DNA of 64,000 nt from Streptomyces sp. NBC_00234 (GCF_036195325.1 NZ_CP108101.1:2852001-2916000), one strand, 5' to 3'; counted from the first letter of the stretch, positions 8,070 through 17,029 are shown. Notes: generated by a model not told the origin, from the letters alone. Program-made: numbers and translations.

Positions 8070-8655
8070 TTTCCACAAAGAGATCTAGATCACACTGCTT
8101 TTAGGGTAACCATCTGAGGGGTTCGCGAGTCTTAGAGTGCGATGCCAAGGATGTCTTGGGGGACATCCGATGGAGTGTCTTGGGGGACGCTCCTGGCTAG
8201 CGTTGGCCGGGGCACGTGCACCGGGGAGCTTTGAGCGGCCCTCCCGTACGTACCCCGGCGGAACGCCAAGCGGCATCCAACTGAATAAGTACGACCAGCG
8301 CAGCACCAGGAGCCTCGGCTCTGCACAGACGCCCGGCCGGATCCCGTGGGGGGAATCCGCTCCGGGACAAGGGAAGCGCCCTGTACGTCGACCCGTGGGG
8401 GGATCGGCGGCGGGGCGCTTCTCGCTATCCCCGTCCGGGCGGACGGCGGATCACTCTTCAGACAGTGGATCCCGGCAGGAGCTCCCCTGAAGGCCGAAGG
8501 CGCGCAAAGGGCCGGACGGCCTCCCCCGGAACGCCGAATCGCCCCGGACACCGCGCTCTGTGCGAAAGCGCGGTACGCGGGGCGAAGGCAGACGGCCCTG
8601 AGGCCAGGTGCGGCAGAGCCGGCCGTACCGGGAAGGCTCTGCGGAGGGGTCGGGG
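8070..8655. other. 586-bp gap between convergent copA and gltA, no confident gene
   Basis: This is long for a convergent gap in this genome. It contains two tandem hairpins (8149-8193). Short frames through it have poor coding character and no convincing ribosome site. The stretch from about 8200 to 8300 has lower GC than its surroundings, which suggests regulatory RNA or promoter DNA rather than a protein gene. Confidence 0.4.
8149..8193 (+). repeat. Two tandem hairpins sharing the core GTC-TTGGGG-GAC
   Basis: Positions 8149-8168 pair GGATGTC with GACATCC around the loop TTGGGG. Immediately downstream, about 8172-8193, GGAGTGTC pairs with GACGCTCC (one mismatch) around the same TTGGGG loop. 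The two units share 12 of 12 core bases although their outer stem sequences differ, which points to selection on stem and loop. They could be protein-binding RNA stems, tandem operators or part of a small RNA. Confidence 0.5.
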
Positions 8656-9945
8656 TCAGCGACCCTCGACCGGGACGAAGTCGCGCAGGACCTCGCCGGT
8701 GTAGATCTGGCGCGGGCGGCCGATGCGCGATCCCGGCTCCTTGATCATCTCGTGCCACTGGGCGATCCAGCCCGGCAGCCGTCCGATCGCGAAGAGCACG
8801 GTGAACATCTCGCTCGGGAAGCCCATGGCCCGGTAGATCAGGCCGGTGTAGAAGTCCACGTTGGGGTAGAGGTTGCGCGAGACGAAGTACTCGTCGGAGA
8901 GCGCGTGCTCCTCCAGCTTGAGCGCGATGTCCAGCAGCTCGTCGGACTTGCCGAGCGAGGACAGCACGTCGTGGGCCGCGGCCTTGATGATCTTGGCGCG
9001 CGGGTCGAAGGACTTGTACACCCGGTGGCCGAAGCCCATCAGGCGGACGCCGTCCTCCTTGTTCTTCACCTTCTGGATGAAGGAGTCGACATCGCCGCCG
9101 TTGGCCTGGATGCCTTCCAGCATCTCCAGCACCGACTGGTTGGCGCCACCGTGCAGGGGGCCCCACAGCGCCGAGATACCGGCGGAGATCGAGGCGAACA
9201 TGTTCGCCTGCGAGGAGCCGACCAGACGCACGGTGGAGGTCGAACAGTTCTGCTCGTGGTCCGCGTGCAGGATGAGCAGCTTCTCCAGCGCCGAGACGAC
9301 GACCGGGTCCGGCACGTACTCCTGGGCCGGGACCGAGAACGTCATCCGCAGGAAGTTCTCGACGTAGCCGAGGTCGTTGCGCGGGTAGACGAACGGGTGG
9401 CCGATCGACTTCTTGTACGCGTACGCCGCGATCGTCGGGAGCTTGGCCAGCAGCCGGATCGTCGAGAGGTGGCGCTGCTCCTCGTCGAACGGGTTGTGGC
9501 TGTCCTGGTAGAACGTGGACAGCGCGCTGACGACCGAGGACAGCATGGCCATCGGGTGCGCGTCGCGCGGGAAGCCGTCGAAGAACCGCTTGACGTCCTC
9601 GTGCAGCAGCGTGTGCTGGGTGATCTCGTTCTTGAAGTCCGACAGCTCGTCGGCCTTGGGAAGCTCACCGTTGATCAGCGTGTAGGCGACCTCGAGGAAC
9701 GTCGACTGCTCCGCCAGCTGCTCGATCGGGTAGCCGCGGTACCGCAGAATGCCCTGCTCACCGTCGAGATAGGTGATGGCCGATTTATACGCGGCGGTGT
9801 TGCCGTACCCGCTGTCCAGCGTCACCAGGCCGGTATTGGCCCGGAGCTTCCCGATGTCGAAGCCCTTGTCGCCGACGGTGCTGTCGATCACCGGGTAGGT
9901 GTACTCGTCATCGCCGTACCGCAGTACTACAGAGTTGTCGCTCAC
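8656..9945 (-). CDS. gltA: Citrate synthase (type II)
   Basis: Condenses acetyl-CoA with oxaloacetate, the entry step of the TCA cycle. The protein has 429 residues, the length usual for Streptomyces citrate synthase. Characteristic segments are GILRYRGYPIEQLAE, PLHGGANQSVLEML (catalytic His region), GFGHRVYK and the C-terminal arginine region RPRQIYTG. The N-terminus SDNSVVLRYGDDEY is the type II start. The GTG at 9945 has GAGGGATGAC before it. An in-frame ATG at 10083 with a stronger ribosome site would add 46 residues. Confidence 0.95.
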   Translation of the reverse strand: MSDNSVVLRYGDDEYTYPVIDSTVGDKGFDIGKLRANTGLVTLDSGYGNTAAYKSAITYLDGEQGILRYRGYPIEQLAEQSTFLEVAYTLINGELPKADELSDFKNEITQHTLLHEDVKRFFDGFPRDAHPMAMLSSVVSALSTFYQDSHNPFDEEQRHLSTIRLLAKLPTIAAYAYKKSIGHPFVYPRNDLGYVENFLRMTFSVPAQEYVPDPVVVSALEKLLILHADHEQNCSTSTVRLVGSSQANMFASISAGISALWGPLHGGANQSVLEMLEGIQANGGDVDSFIQKVKNKEDGVRLMGFGHRVYKSFDPRAKIIKAAAHDVLSSLGKSDELLDIALKLEEHALSDEYFVSRNLYPNVDFYTGLIYRAMGFPSEMFTVLFAIGRLPGWIAQWHEMIKEPGSRIGRPRQIYTGEVLRDFVPVEGR

Positions 9946-10053
9946 GTCATCCCTCACCGACGTAGTGCCTCTTCTTCGAGGTGCCCTGACTGTCTTCCAC
10001 CCTCCCCCATTTGGCTCAGGAGAGTGCACTCGGGGTCGTCCATTGGACCTACT

Positions 10054-10083
10054 GGCGGCACTCAGTGCCGCCAACTTACTCAT
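10054..10083 (-). promoter_or_regulatory. Hairpin and alternative in-frame start in the gltA leader
   Basis: On the minus strand, an ATG at 10083 follows AAGGGGGCAGG, a better ribosome site than that of the assigned start, and reads in frame into citrate synthase. Six bases after this ATG comes a perfect 8-bp stem, GGCGGCAC-TGA-GTGCCGCC (10072-10054). It may be a short leader or an alternative N-terminus whose translation is affected by the hairpin. The rest of 9946-10143 shows nothing else. Confidence 0.4.
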
Positions 10084-10143
10084 CCTGCCCCCTTGACTCT
10101 GGTTCCGGAAGACCTCAGTGATGTTTCCCACCGATTTGATCGA

Positions 10144-12381
10144 TCATTTTTGTGCGAAGTCTCCGCCGAGCCCTCCGCGCAGCCGAAAATCCAGTCCCGT
10201 ACAGCGTCTGCCTGCGGAAACCGTGCGTACGGCCTGGCCTATCGCCTTGCGCGACCCGACGAGTACGACGAGCTTCTTGGCGCGCGTGACGGCCGTGTAG
10301 AGCAGGTTCCGCTGGAGCATCATCCAGGCGCTGTTGGTGACCGGGATGACGACGGCCGGGTACTCGCTGCCCTGGGAGCGATGGATGGTCATGGCGTACG
10401 CGTGGGCCAGCTCGTCGAGCTCGTCGAAGTCGTAGACGACCTCTTCGTCCTCGTCCGTCCGGACGGTCAGCTTCTGCTCGTCCACGTCCAGGGTGGTGAC
10501 CACGCCGACGGTCCCGTTGAAGACGCCGTTCTCACCCTTGTCGTAGTTGTTGCGGACCTGGGTCACCTTGTCGCCGACGCGGAAGACCCGGCCTCCGGAC
10601 CGCTTCTCCGGCAGGTCCGGGCGGGCGGGGGTGATGACCTGCTGGAGCAGCCCGTTCAGCGCGCCCGCGCCGGCCGGGCCCCGGTGCATCGGAGCGAGAA
10701 CCTGCACGTCACGGCGGGGGTCGAGGCCGAACTTCGCCGGGATGCGACGGGCCGCGACATCCACGGCGAGCAGGCCCGCCTGCTCCGTCTCGTCCTCCAC
10801 GAAGAGGAAGAAGTCGGCCAGGCCCTGGGTGAGCGGGGGAACTCCGGAGTTGATGCGGTGGGCGTTGGTGACGACTCCGGACTGCTGGGCCTGCCGGAAG
10901 ATGGTCGTCAGCCTCACCGCCGGAACCGGTCCGCCCTCGGCGAGCAGATCGCGCAGCACCTCCCCCGCGCCGACCGAGGGAAGCTGGTCGACGTCACCCA
11001 CCAGCAGGAGGTGGGCACCGGGTGCCACCGCCTTCACGAGCTTGTTGGCGAGCAGCAGATCGAGCATGGACGCCTCGTCGACGACGACCAGATCGGCGTC
11101 GAGCGGCCGGTCCCTGTCGTACGCCGCGTCCCCGCCCGGCTTCAGTTCGAGCAGCCGGTGCACGGTGGACGCCTCGGCCCCGGTCAGTTCGGAGAGCCGC
11201 TTGGCGGCCCGCCCGGTGGGCGCGGCCAGCACGACCTTCGCCTGCTTGGCGCGGGCCAGCTCGACGACGGAGCGGACGGTGAAGGACTTGCCGCAGCCCG
11301 GCCCGCCCGTCAGCACGGCGACCTTCCGGCTGAGGGCGAGCCGGACGGCGGCCTCCTGCTCGGGTGCCAGCGTCGCCCCCGTACGCGTGGCGAGCCAGCC
11401 GAGCGCCTTGTCCCAGTCCACGTCCTGGAAGGCCGGCATCCGGTCCTCCGGGGTGCCCAGCAGGCGGCGCACCTGTGCGGCGAGGGAGATCTCGGCGCGG
11501 TGGAAGGGCACGAGATAGACGGCGGTGACCGGCTCCCCGTCCCCTCCCTCGGGGGACGGCACCTTCTCCCGTACGACACCCTCGGGGTCCGCCGCCAGTT
11601 CGGCGAGGCACTCGATGACCAGGCCCGTATCGACCTGGAGCAGCTTCACCCCGTCGGCGATCAGGCGCTCCTCGGGGAGGTAGCAGTGTCCCTGGTCGGA
11701 GGACTGCGACAGCGCGTACTGGAGACCCGCCTTGACCCGCTCCGGGCTGTCGTGCGGGATGCCGACGGCCTGGGCGATCTTGTCGGCGGTGAGGAAGCCG
11801 ATGCCCCAGACGTCGGCGGCCAGCCGGTAGGGCTGGTTCTTCACGACGGAGATCGAGGCGTCCTCGTACTTCTTGTAGATACGGACGGCGATGGAGGTGG
11901 AGACGCCGACGCTCTGGAGGAAGACCATGACCTCCTTGATCGCCTTCTGCTCCTCCCAGGCCGCCGCGATCATCTTCGTCCGCTTCGGGCCGAGGCCGGG
12001 CACCTCGACGAGCCGCTTCGGCTGCTGCTCGATGATGTCGAGGGTGTCGACGCCGAAGTGCGTGGTGATCCGGTCGGCCATGACGGGGCCGATGCCCTTG
12101 ATCAGTCCGGAGCCGAGATAGCGGCGGATGCCCTGGATGGTGGCGGGGAGGATCGTCGTGTAGTTCTCGACGGTGAACTGCTTGCCGAACTGCGGATGGG
12201 AGCCCCAACGACCCTCCATCCGAAGGGACTCGCCGGGCTGCGCACCGAGCAGCGAGCCGACCACCGTGAGGAGATCGTTGGCGCCGCGTCCGGTGTCGAC
12301 GCGGGCGACCGTGTACCCGTTCTCCTCGTTGGCGTAGGTGATCCGTTCCAGGACCCCTTCGAGGACGGCCGTGTTGGACAT
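10144..12381 (-). CDS. recD2: RecD2-like SF1B ATP-dependent DNA helicase
   Basis: A 745-residue helicase of the RecD2/TraA group, the RecBC-independent RecD form. The N-terminal region has the OB-like segment (GVLERITYANEENGYTVARV) and helix-hairpin-helix motifs (GLIKGIGPVMADRI, EVPGLGPKRTKMI). The helicase core has Walker A LTGGPGCGKSFT, motif Ia LAAPTGRAAKRL, DEAD-box-like VVDEASMLD, motif III LVGDVDQLPSVGAGEV, and motif VI YTAVTRAKKLVVLVG after TIHRSQGSEYP. A role in DNA repair or replication restart is inferred from the family. It is transcribed toward gltA, with its stop 198 bp before the gltA start. Confidence 0.9.
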   Translation of the reverse strand: MSNTAVLEGVLERITYANEENGYTVARVDTGRGANDLLTVVGSLLGAQPGESLRMEGRWGSHPQFGKQFTVENYTTILPATIQGIRRYLGSGLIKGIGPVMADRITTHFGVDTLDIIEQQPKRLVEVPGLGPKRTKMIAAAWEEQKAIKEVMVFLQSVGVSTSIAVRIYKKYEDASISVVKNQPYRLAADVWGIGFLTADKIAQAVGIPHDSPERVKAGLQYALSQSSDQGHCYLPEERLIADGVKLLQVDTGLVIECLAELAADPEGVVREKVPSPEGGDGEPVTAVYLVPFHRAEISLAAQVRRLLGTPEDRMPAFQDVDWDKALGWLATRTGATLAPEQEAAVRLALSRKVAVLTGGPGCGKSFTVRSVVELARAKQAKVVLAAPTGRAAKRLSELTGAEASTVHRLLELKPGGDAAYDRDRPLDADLVVVDEASMLDLLLANKLVKAVAPGAHLLLVGDVDQLPSVGAGEVLRDLLAEGGPVPAVRLTTIFRQAQQSGVVTNAHRINSGVPPLTQGLADFFLFVEDETEQAGLLAVDVAARRIPAKFGLDPRRDVQVLAPMHRGPAGAGALNGLLQQVITPARPDLPEKRSGGRVFRVGDKVTQVRNNYDKGENGVFNGTVGVVTTLDVDEQKLTVRTDEDEEVVYDFDELDELAHAYAMTIHRSQGSEYPAVVIPVTNSAWMMLQRNLLYTAVTRAKKLVVLVGSRKAIGQAVRTVSAGRRCTGLDFRLRGGLGGDFAQK

Positions 12382-12687
12382 GCGCCGACGCTACCGTCCT
12401 GCACCGACAACCCGGTGCAGCCGCCGGGGCATCGCGGTGAGAACCTCCGCGAGCGGCGCCCGGGCCCGCCGTCCGCGGGGCGGACCGGGCCCGTACGGCC
12501 GATCGGCCCGTACAAGCGGAATGGGGCCCGGCCTCACGGCCGGACCCCCCTCGCTTTCCCCTCCCGTCGGGATTTCCCGTCCCCCCGGACCCCTCCCCGG
12601 AAGTCCCGACGCTGAGTACGACCCGGCAAGGTACGTAAAGGTTGCATCCCTTGACGATCTCTTTACCTTTGATCGTGCCCAGGTCTC
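12382..12687. other. 306-bp gap with terminator-like hairpins
   Basis: Contains one strong GC hairpin (12461-12493, listed separately), a second weaker one just beyond it (GGGCCCGTACGGCC region), and an AT-richer 50-bp stretch next to the isomerase gene in which GTAAAG (12635-12640) and CTTTAC (12661-12666) form a spaced inverted repeat. No ORF with coding character is seen. The recD2 promoter is presumably here. Confidence 0.45.
12461..12493 (-). terminator. Probable terminator of the minus-strand sugar operon
   Basis: CGGGCCCG (12461-12468) pairs with CGGGCCCG (12486-12493), and inside it GTCCGC pairs with GCGGAC around a short G-rich loop. It lies about 200 bp beyond the stop of the 12688-13518 gene and upstream of recD2. 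There is no U tract, which is common for Streptomyces terminators. Confidence 0.5.
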
Positions 12688-13518
12688 TCAGCAGGCATGT
12701 TCCAGGTAGCGGGCGGCCACTTCGGCCAGGACTTCGGCGCCGTCCCGGACCCACAGCGCCTCGTTGAAGATCTCCACCTCGATCGGTCCGGTGAAGCCCG
12801 CGGCCTCGACCAGACGCCTGTGCTCGCGGAAGTCCACGCTTCCCTCGCCCAGTTGGCCACGGCCCAGCAGGACCCCCGCCGGAAGGGGAGTGATCCAGTC
12901 CGCGAGCTGGAAGGAATGGATGCGTCCGCCCGCGCCCGCACGGGCGATCTGCGCGGGCGCCTGGTCGTCCCACCAGACGTGGTACGTGTCGACGACCACC
13001 CCGACCTGCTCGGCGGGGAAGCGCTCCGCGATGTCCAGGGCCTGCGACAGCGTGGAGACGACACAGCGGTCCGAGGCGAACATCGGGTGCAGCGGCTCGA
13101 TGGCCAGCCGCACACCGCGCTCCGCCGCGTACGGGGCCAGCTCGGCGAGGGCGTCCGCGATGCGCTCGCGGGCGCCGTACAGGTCGCGGCTGCCGGGCGG
13201 GAGTCCGCCGGAGACCAGGACCAGGGTGTCGGTGGACAGGCCGGCCGCCTCGTCCACCGCCGCCCGGTTGTCGTCCAGGGCGCGGGCGCGTTCGGCCGGG
13301 TCGAGTGCGGTGAAGAAGCCGCCCCGGCAGAGGCTGGTCACGGAGAGACCCGCGTCGCCCAGCAGGCGGGCGGTGCGCTCGACCCCGTACTCCTGGACCG
13401 GCGCCCGCCACAGTCCGACCTTGTCGATGCCCGCCTTGACGCAGCCCTCGGCGAGTTCCGGCAGGGACCACTGCTTGATGGTCTCCTGGTTGATGCTCAG
13501 TCGGCCCAGCTCGCTCAT
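12688..13518 (-). CDS. Sugar phosphate isomerase/epimerase (TIM barrel)
   Basis: A 276-residue TIM barrel of the AP-endonuclease-2 family. Likely metal ligands are RLAIEPLHPMF (Glu), VVDTYHVWWD (Asp, His), IHSFQLADW (His) and IEVEIFNEALW (Glu). It is the last gene of a three-gene operon and overlaps the stop of the DUF993 gene in an ATGA-type junction, so it is translated with it. Within the module it probably isomerises, epimerises or dehydrates a keto-sugar made by the upstream dehydrogenase. The substrate is unknown. Confidence 0.8.
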   Translation of the reverse strand: MSELGRLSINQETIKQWSLPELAEGCVKAGIDKVGLWRAPVQEYGVERTARLLGDAGLSVTSLCRGGFFTALDPAERARALDDNRAAVDEAAGLSTDTLVLVSGGLPPGSRDLYGARERIADALAELAPYAAERGVRLAIEPLHPMFASDRCVVSTLSQALDIAERFPAEQVGVVVDTYHVWWDDQAPAQIARAGAGGRIHSFQLADWITPLPAGVLLGRGQLGEGSVDFREHRRLVEAAGFTGPIEVEIFNEALWVRDGAEVLAEVAARYLEHAC

Positions 13519-14657
13519 CGTGCTCCTCCGTGGACCGTCAGCAGCGCGCGCATCCGGGATTCGGCCAGCTCGGGGTCGGGGAACAGGCCCAGCCGGTCGG
13601 CGAGTTCGTACGCCTTCGCCAGGTGCGGCAGCGAGCGCGCCGACTGCAGACCGCCGACCATCGTGAAGTGCTCCTGGTGTCCGGCCAGCCAGGCCAGGAA
13701 GACCACACCCGTCTTGTAGAAACGGGTCGGCGACTGGAAGAGGTGGCGGGACAACTCGACCGTGGGATCGAGGAGTTCGCGGAACCCCTTCGTGTCGCCC
13801 GTGTCCAGGACCCGTACGGCGTGCGCGGCCAGCGGACCCAGGGGGTCGAAGATGCCGAGCAGGGCGTGACTGAAGCCGCGCTCGTCGCCCGCGATCAGCT
13901 CGGGGTAGTTGAAGTCGTCGCCGGTGTAGCAGCGCACGCCGCCGGGAAGACGGCGCCGGACATCGATCTCGCGCTCCGCGTCCAGGAGCGAGATCTTGAT
14001 GCCGTCGACCTTGTCGGGGTGTTCCGCGATGACCTTCAGGAAGGTGTCGGTGGCGGCGTCGAGGTCGGCGCTCCCCCAGTACCCCTCCAGCGCCGGGTCG
14101 AACATCGGGCCGAGCCAGTGCAGGACGACCGGTTCCGTGGCCTGACGCAGGAGATGGGCGTACGTCTCCAGGTAGTCCTCGGGGCCCTTCGCCGCAGCGG
14201 CGAGCGCGCGGGAGGCCATCAGGACGGCCTGGGCGCCGCTCTCCTCGACGAGGGCGAGCTGCTCCTCGTACGCCGCGCGCACCTCGGCAAGGCTCGCGGG
14301 GCCCGTGAGCTGGTCGGTGCCGACGCCACAGGCGATGCGCCCGCCGACCGCCTTCGCCTCGGCCGCCGAGCGGCGGATCAGCTCCGCCGCTCCCGCCCAG
14401 TCCAGGCCCATGCCGCGCTGCGCGGTGTCCATGGCCTCGGCGACCCCGAGACCGTGCGACCAGAGGTGGCGGCGGAAGGCGAGGGTGGCGTCCCAGTCGA
14501 CGGCGGCCGGTGCGTCCGGGCTGATGTCGGCGTACGGGTCGGCGACGACGTGGGCGGCGGAGAAGACCGTACGGGAGGTGAGCGGGGCCTTGCCCGGCGC
14601 GAGGTCGAGCGGGGTGGCCCGGGGCTCGTACGGGCCCTGCGGGAGGTGGATCGTCAC
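13515..14657 (-). CDS. Dihydrodipicolinate-synthase-like aldolase/lyase (DUF993)
   Basis: A 380-residue protein of the DapA/NAL class I aldolase superfamily, DUF993 type. The likely Schiff-base lysine is in DKVDGIKISLLD, followed by the substrate-loop region YTGDDFNYPELIAGD. It is about 80 residues longer than DapA, with an N-terminal extension (LPQGPYEPRATPLDLAP). The GTG at 14657 overlaps the dehydrogenase stop by four bases. Its position suggests retro-aldol cleavage of an oxidised sugar acid. No member of this group has a reaction I can name with confidence. Confidence 0.75.
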   Translation of the reverse strand: MTIHLPQGPYEPRATPLDLAPGKAPLTSRTVFSAAHVVADPYADISPDAPAAVDWDATLAFRRHLWSHGLGVAEAMDTAQRGMGLDWAGAAELIRRSAAEAKAVGGRIACGVGTDQLTGPASLAEVRAAYEEQLALVEESGAQAVLMASRALAAAAKGPEDYLETYAHLLRQATEPVVLHWLGPMFDPALEGYWGSADLDAATDTFLKVIAEHPDKVDGIKISLLDAEREIDVRRRLPGGVRCYTGDDFNYPELIAGDERGFSHALLGIFDPLGPLAAHAVRVLDTGDTKGFRELLDPTVELSRHLFQSPTRFYKTGVVFLAWLAGHQEHFTMVGGLQSARSLPHLAKAYELADRLGLFPDPELAESRMRALLTVHGGAR

Positions 14658-15805
14658 AGGGTCAGCTCCGGCACGTCGAAGCGCCGGCCCTCGGCGGAGG
14701 ACTTCAGGCCGAGCTCGGCGAGCTGGACGCCACGGGCGCCGGCCATCAGGTCCCAGGTGTAGGGCTCGTCGAGGACGATGTGGCGCAGGAAGAGCTCCCA
14801 CTGGGCCTTGAAGCCGTTGTCGAAGACGGCGTTGTCGGGGACTTCCTGCCACTGGTCGCGGAACGACTCGGTGACCGGGAGGTCCGGGTTCCAGACCGGC
14901 TTGGGCGTGGCCGAGCGGTGCTGGACGCGGCAGTTGCGCAGGCCGGCGACGGCGGAGCCGTGGGTGCCGTCCACCTGGAACTCGACCAGCTCGTCGCGGT
15001 TGACGCGCACCGTCCAGGAGGAGTTGATCTGGGCGACCGCTCCGCCGGCGAGCTGGAAGATGCCGTAGGCGGCGTCGTCGGCGGTGGCGGCGTACGGCTT
15101 GCCCTGCTCGTCCCAGCGCTGCGGGATGTGCGTGTGGACGTGTGCCTGGACGGTCGTGACCTGGCCGAACAGCTCGTGCAGGACGTACTCCCAGTGCGGG
15201 AACATGTCGACGACGATGCCGCCGCCGTCCTCGGCGCGGTAGTTCCAGGAGGGACGCTGGGCGTCCTGCCAGTCGCCTTCGAAGACCCAGTAGCCGAACT
15301 CTCCGCGCACGGACAGGATCTCGCCGAAGAAGCCGCCGTCGATGAGGCGCTTCAGCTTCAGCAGGCCCGGCAGGAAGATCTTGTCCTGGACGACGCCGTG
15401 CTTGATTCCGGCGTCCCGGGCCAGGCGGGCCAGGTCCAGGGCGCCTTCGACGTCCGTGGCGGTGGGCTTCTCGGTGTAGATGTGCTTGCCGGCCGCGATG
15501 GCCTTCTTGATCGCCTCGACGCGGGCCGAGGTGACCTGGGCGTCGAAGTAGATGTCGATGGTGTCGTCGGCGAGCACCGCGTCCAGGTCGGTCGACCACT
15601 CGGTCAGACCGTGCTGCGCGGCCATCTCCTCCAGGGCGTGGGCTCTGCGGCCGACGAGCACCGGTTCGGGCCACAGCACCTCGCCGCCGCCGAGGTCGAG
15701 GCCGCCCTGCTCGCGGATCGCGAGGATCGAGCGCACCAGGTGCTGCCGGTATCCCATGCGACCTGTGACGCCGTTCATGGCGATGCGCACTGTCCTGCGT
15801 GTCAC
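14654..15805 (-). CDS. Gfo/Idh/MocA family NAD(P)-dependent oxidoreductase
   Basis: A 383-residue sugar or polyol dehydrogenase. The Rossmann N-terminus reads RIAMNGVTGRMGYRQHLVRS; the family signature lysine is in IYTEKPTATDVEGA; the C-terminal alpha/beta domain holds DMFPHWEYVLHELFG, where the histidine is a likely catalytic residue. The GTG at 15805 follows GGAGGG by seven bases. It is first in the operon, directly below a LacI-type operator and divergent from the LacI gene, so it probably performs the first oxidation of the pathway. Confidence 0.82.
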   Translation of the reverse strand: MTRRTVRIAMNGVTGRMGYRQHLVRSILAIREQGGLDLGGGEVLWPEPVLVGRRAHALEEMAAQHGLTEWSTDLDAVLADDTIDIYFDAQVTSARVEAIKKAIAAGKHIYTEKPTATDVEGALDLARLARDAGIKHGVVQDKIFLPGLLKLKRLIDGGFFGEILSVRGEFGYWVFEGDWQDAQRPSWNYRAEDGGGIVVDMFPHWEYVLHELFGQVTTVQAHVHTHIPQRWDEQGKPYAATADDAAYGIFQLAGGAVAQINSSWTVRVNRDELVEFQVDGTHGSAVAGLRNCRVQHRSATPKPVWNPDLPVTESFRDQWQEVPDNAVFDNGFKAQWELFLRHIVLDEPYTWDLMAGARGVQLAELGLKSSAEGRRFDVPELTL

Positions 15806-15827
15806 GAAGTTCCCTCCATACAGCCGT

Positions 15828-15841
15828 AGCAAGCGCTTTCT
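15828..15841. promoter_or_regulatory. LacI-family operator between the dehydrogenase and lacI-type genes
   Basis: AGCAAGC-GCTTTCT is a CG-centred near palindrome with one mismatch, the classic shape of LacI/GalR-family sites. It lies 22 bp upstream of the dehydrogenase start and 75 bp upstream of the regulator start, so one bound dimer could control both directions. The sugar ligand is unknown. Confidence 0.7.
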
Positions 15842-15916
15842 ATGCGGTATGACGCTAGCCTGCCGACAGCGACCCGGACAAGAGGGGGCGCCCTGATTAC
15901 TCCTCGGAGGAAAGCG

Positions 15917-17029
15917 ATGACAGTCACCCTGGCGGACGTGGCGGCTCGCGCCCGGGTGTCCCCGGCCACCGTCTCCCGTGTCCTGAACGGCAACTACCCG
16001 GTCGCCGCCTCGACGCGTGAGCGGGTCCTGCGGGCGGTGGACGACCTGGACTACGTGCTCAACGGCCCGGCCAGCTCGCTCGCCGCGGCCACCTCGGACC
16101 TCGTCGGCATCCTGGTCAACGACATCGCCGACCCGTTCTTCGGGATCATGGCGGGGGCCGCCCAGACCGAGATCGGCGGCCCGGGCGACGGTTCGGGCCG
16201 GGCGGGCGGCGAGAAGCTCGCCGTGGTCTGCAACACGGGCGGCTCACCCGAACGCGAACTCACCTATCTCACCCTGCTCCAGCGCCAGCGCGCGGCGGCC
16301 GTCGTCCTGACCGGCGGCGCGCTGGAGGACCCCGTCCACCAGGCCGCGATGTCCGCGAAGCTGGCCAAACTGGCGGACGCGGGCACCCGGATCGTCTTCT
16401 GCGGGCGCCCCCCGCTCCCGGGCAGCGACGCGGTCGCCGCCTCCCTGGCCTTCGACAACCGGGGCGGCGGCCGGCGGCTCACCGAGCACCTGATCTCCCT
16501 CGGTCACCGTCGGATCGGCTACGTCGCCGGGCCCCGCGAGCGCACCACCACCCGCCACCGGCTGGAGGGCCACCGCGAGGCGATGCGGTCGGCGGGGCTG
16601 TACGGGGACGGGAGCGAGGCCGAGAAGCAGCACGCCGAGGAGCGCCTCACCGTCCACGGCCCGTACGACCGCCGCTCCGGCTACGAGGCCACGCTCGAAC
16701 TCCTGCGCCGCGAACCGGAGGTGACGGCGATCGTCGCCGCCAACGACACCGTGGCACTGGGTGCCGGGGCGGCCGTCCGCGACCAAGGGCTGCGTATCCC
16801 GCAGGACGTCTCGGTGGCCGGTTTCGACGATCTGCCGTTCTCGGTGGACGCGGTCCCCGCGCTGACGACCGTACGGCTGCCGCTGTTCGAGGCGGGGGCG
16901 CGGGCGGGCCGGCTGGCGATGGGCAAGGAGACCCCGCCGCCCGGCGGCATCGCGACGATCGCGGCCGAACTCATGGTGCGGGGCTCGACGGCCCCGCCCC
17001 GGGCGGGCCGGAGGCCGGCGGCAGGCTGA
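15917..17029 (+). CDS. LacI-family transcriptional regulator
   Basis: A 370-residue repressor. The N-terminal helix-turn-helix and hinge read TLADVAARARVSPATVSRVL and end with YVLNGPASSLA; the periplasmic-binding-protein-like sensor domain follows (LVGILVNDIADPFFG ... VAGFDDLPFSVDAVPALTTVR). The ATG at 15917 is seven bases after GGAGG; an upstream ATG at 15842 lies beside the operator and would add an unlikely 25-residue tail. It is divergent from the dehydrogenase operon and followed after 58 bp by another isomerase gene, so it very likely controls the whole module and itself. Confidence 0.88.
   Translation: MTVTLADVAARARVSPATVSRVLNGNYPVAASTRERVLRAVDDLDYVLNGPASSLAAATSDLVGILVNDIADPFFGIMAGAAQTEIGGPGDGSGRAGGEKLAVVCNTGGSPERELTYLTLLQRQRAAAVVLTGGALEDPVHQAAMSAKLAKLADAGTRIVFCGRPPLPGSDAVAASLAFDNRGGGRRLTEHLISLGHRRIGYVAGPRERTTTRHRLEGHREAMRSAGLYGDGSEAEKQHAEERLTVHGPYDRRSGYEATLELLRREPEVTAIVAANDTVALGAGAAVRDQGLRIPQDVSVAGFDDLPFSVDAVPALTTVRLPLFEAGARAGRLAMGKETPPPGGIATIAAELMVRGSTAPPRAGRRPAAG

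Noticed and set aside
8608..12615. A 1335-residue open frame on the plus strand over gltA and recD2
   Set aside because: It is the antisense of two clearly conserved genes; composition is dominated by V, G, E, D and R as expected of a high-GC complement frame and no domain is recognisable.
12635..12666. Spaced inverted repeat GTAAAG/CTTTAC beyond the isomerase stop
   Set aside because: Six-base arms with a 20-base spacer are weak; it is mentioned only as part of the gap description.
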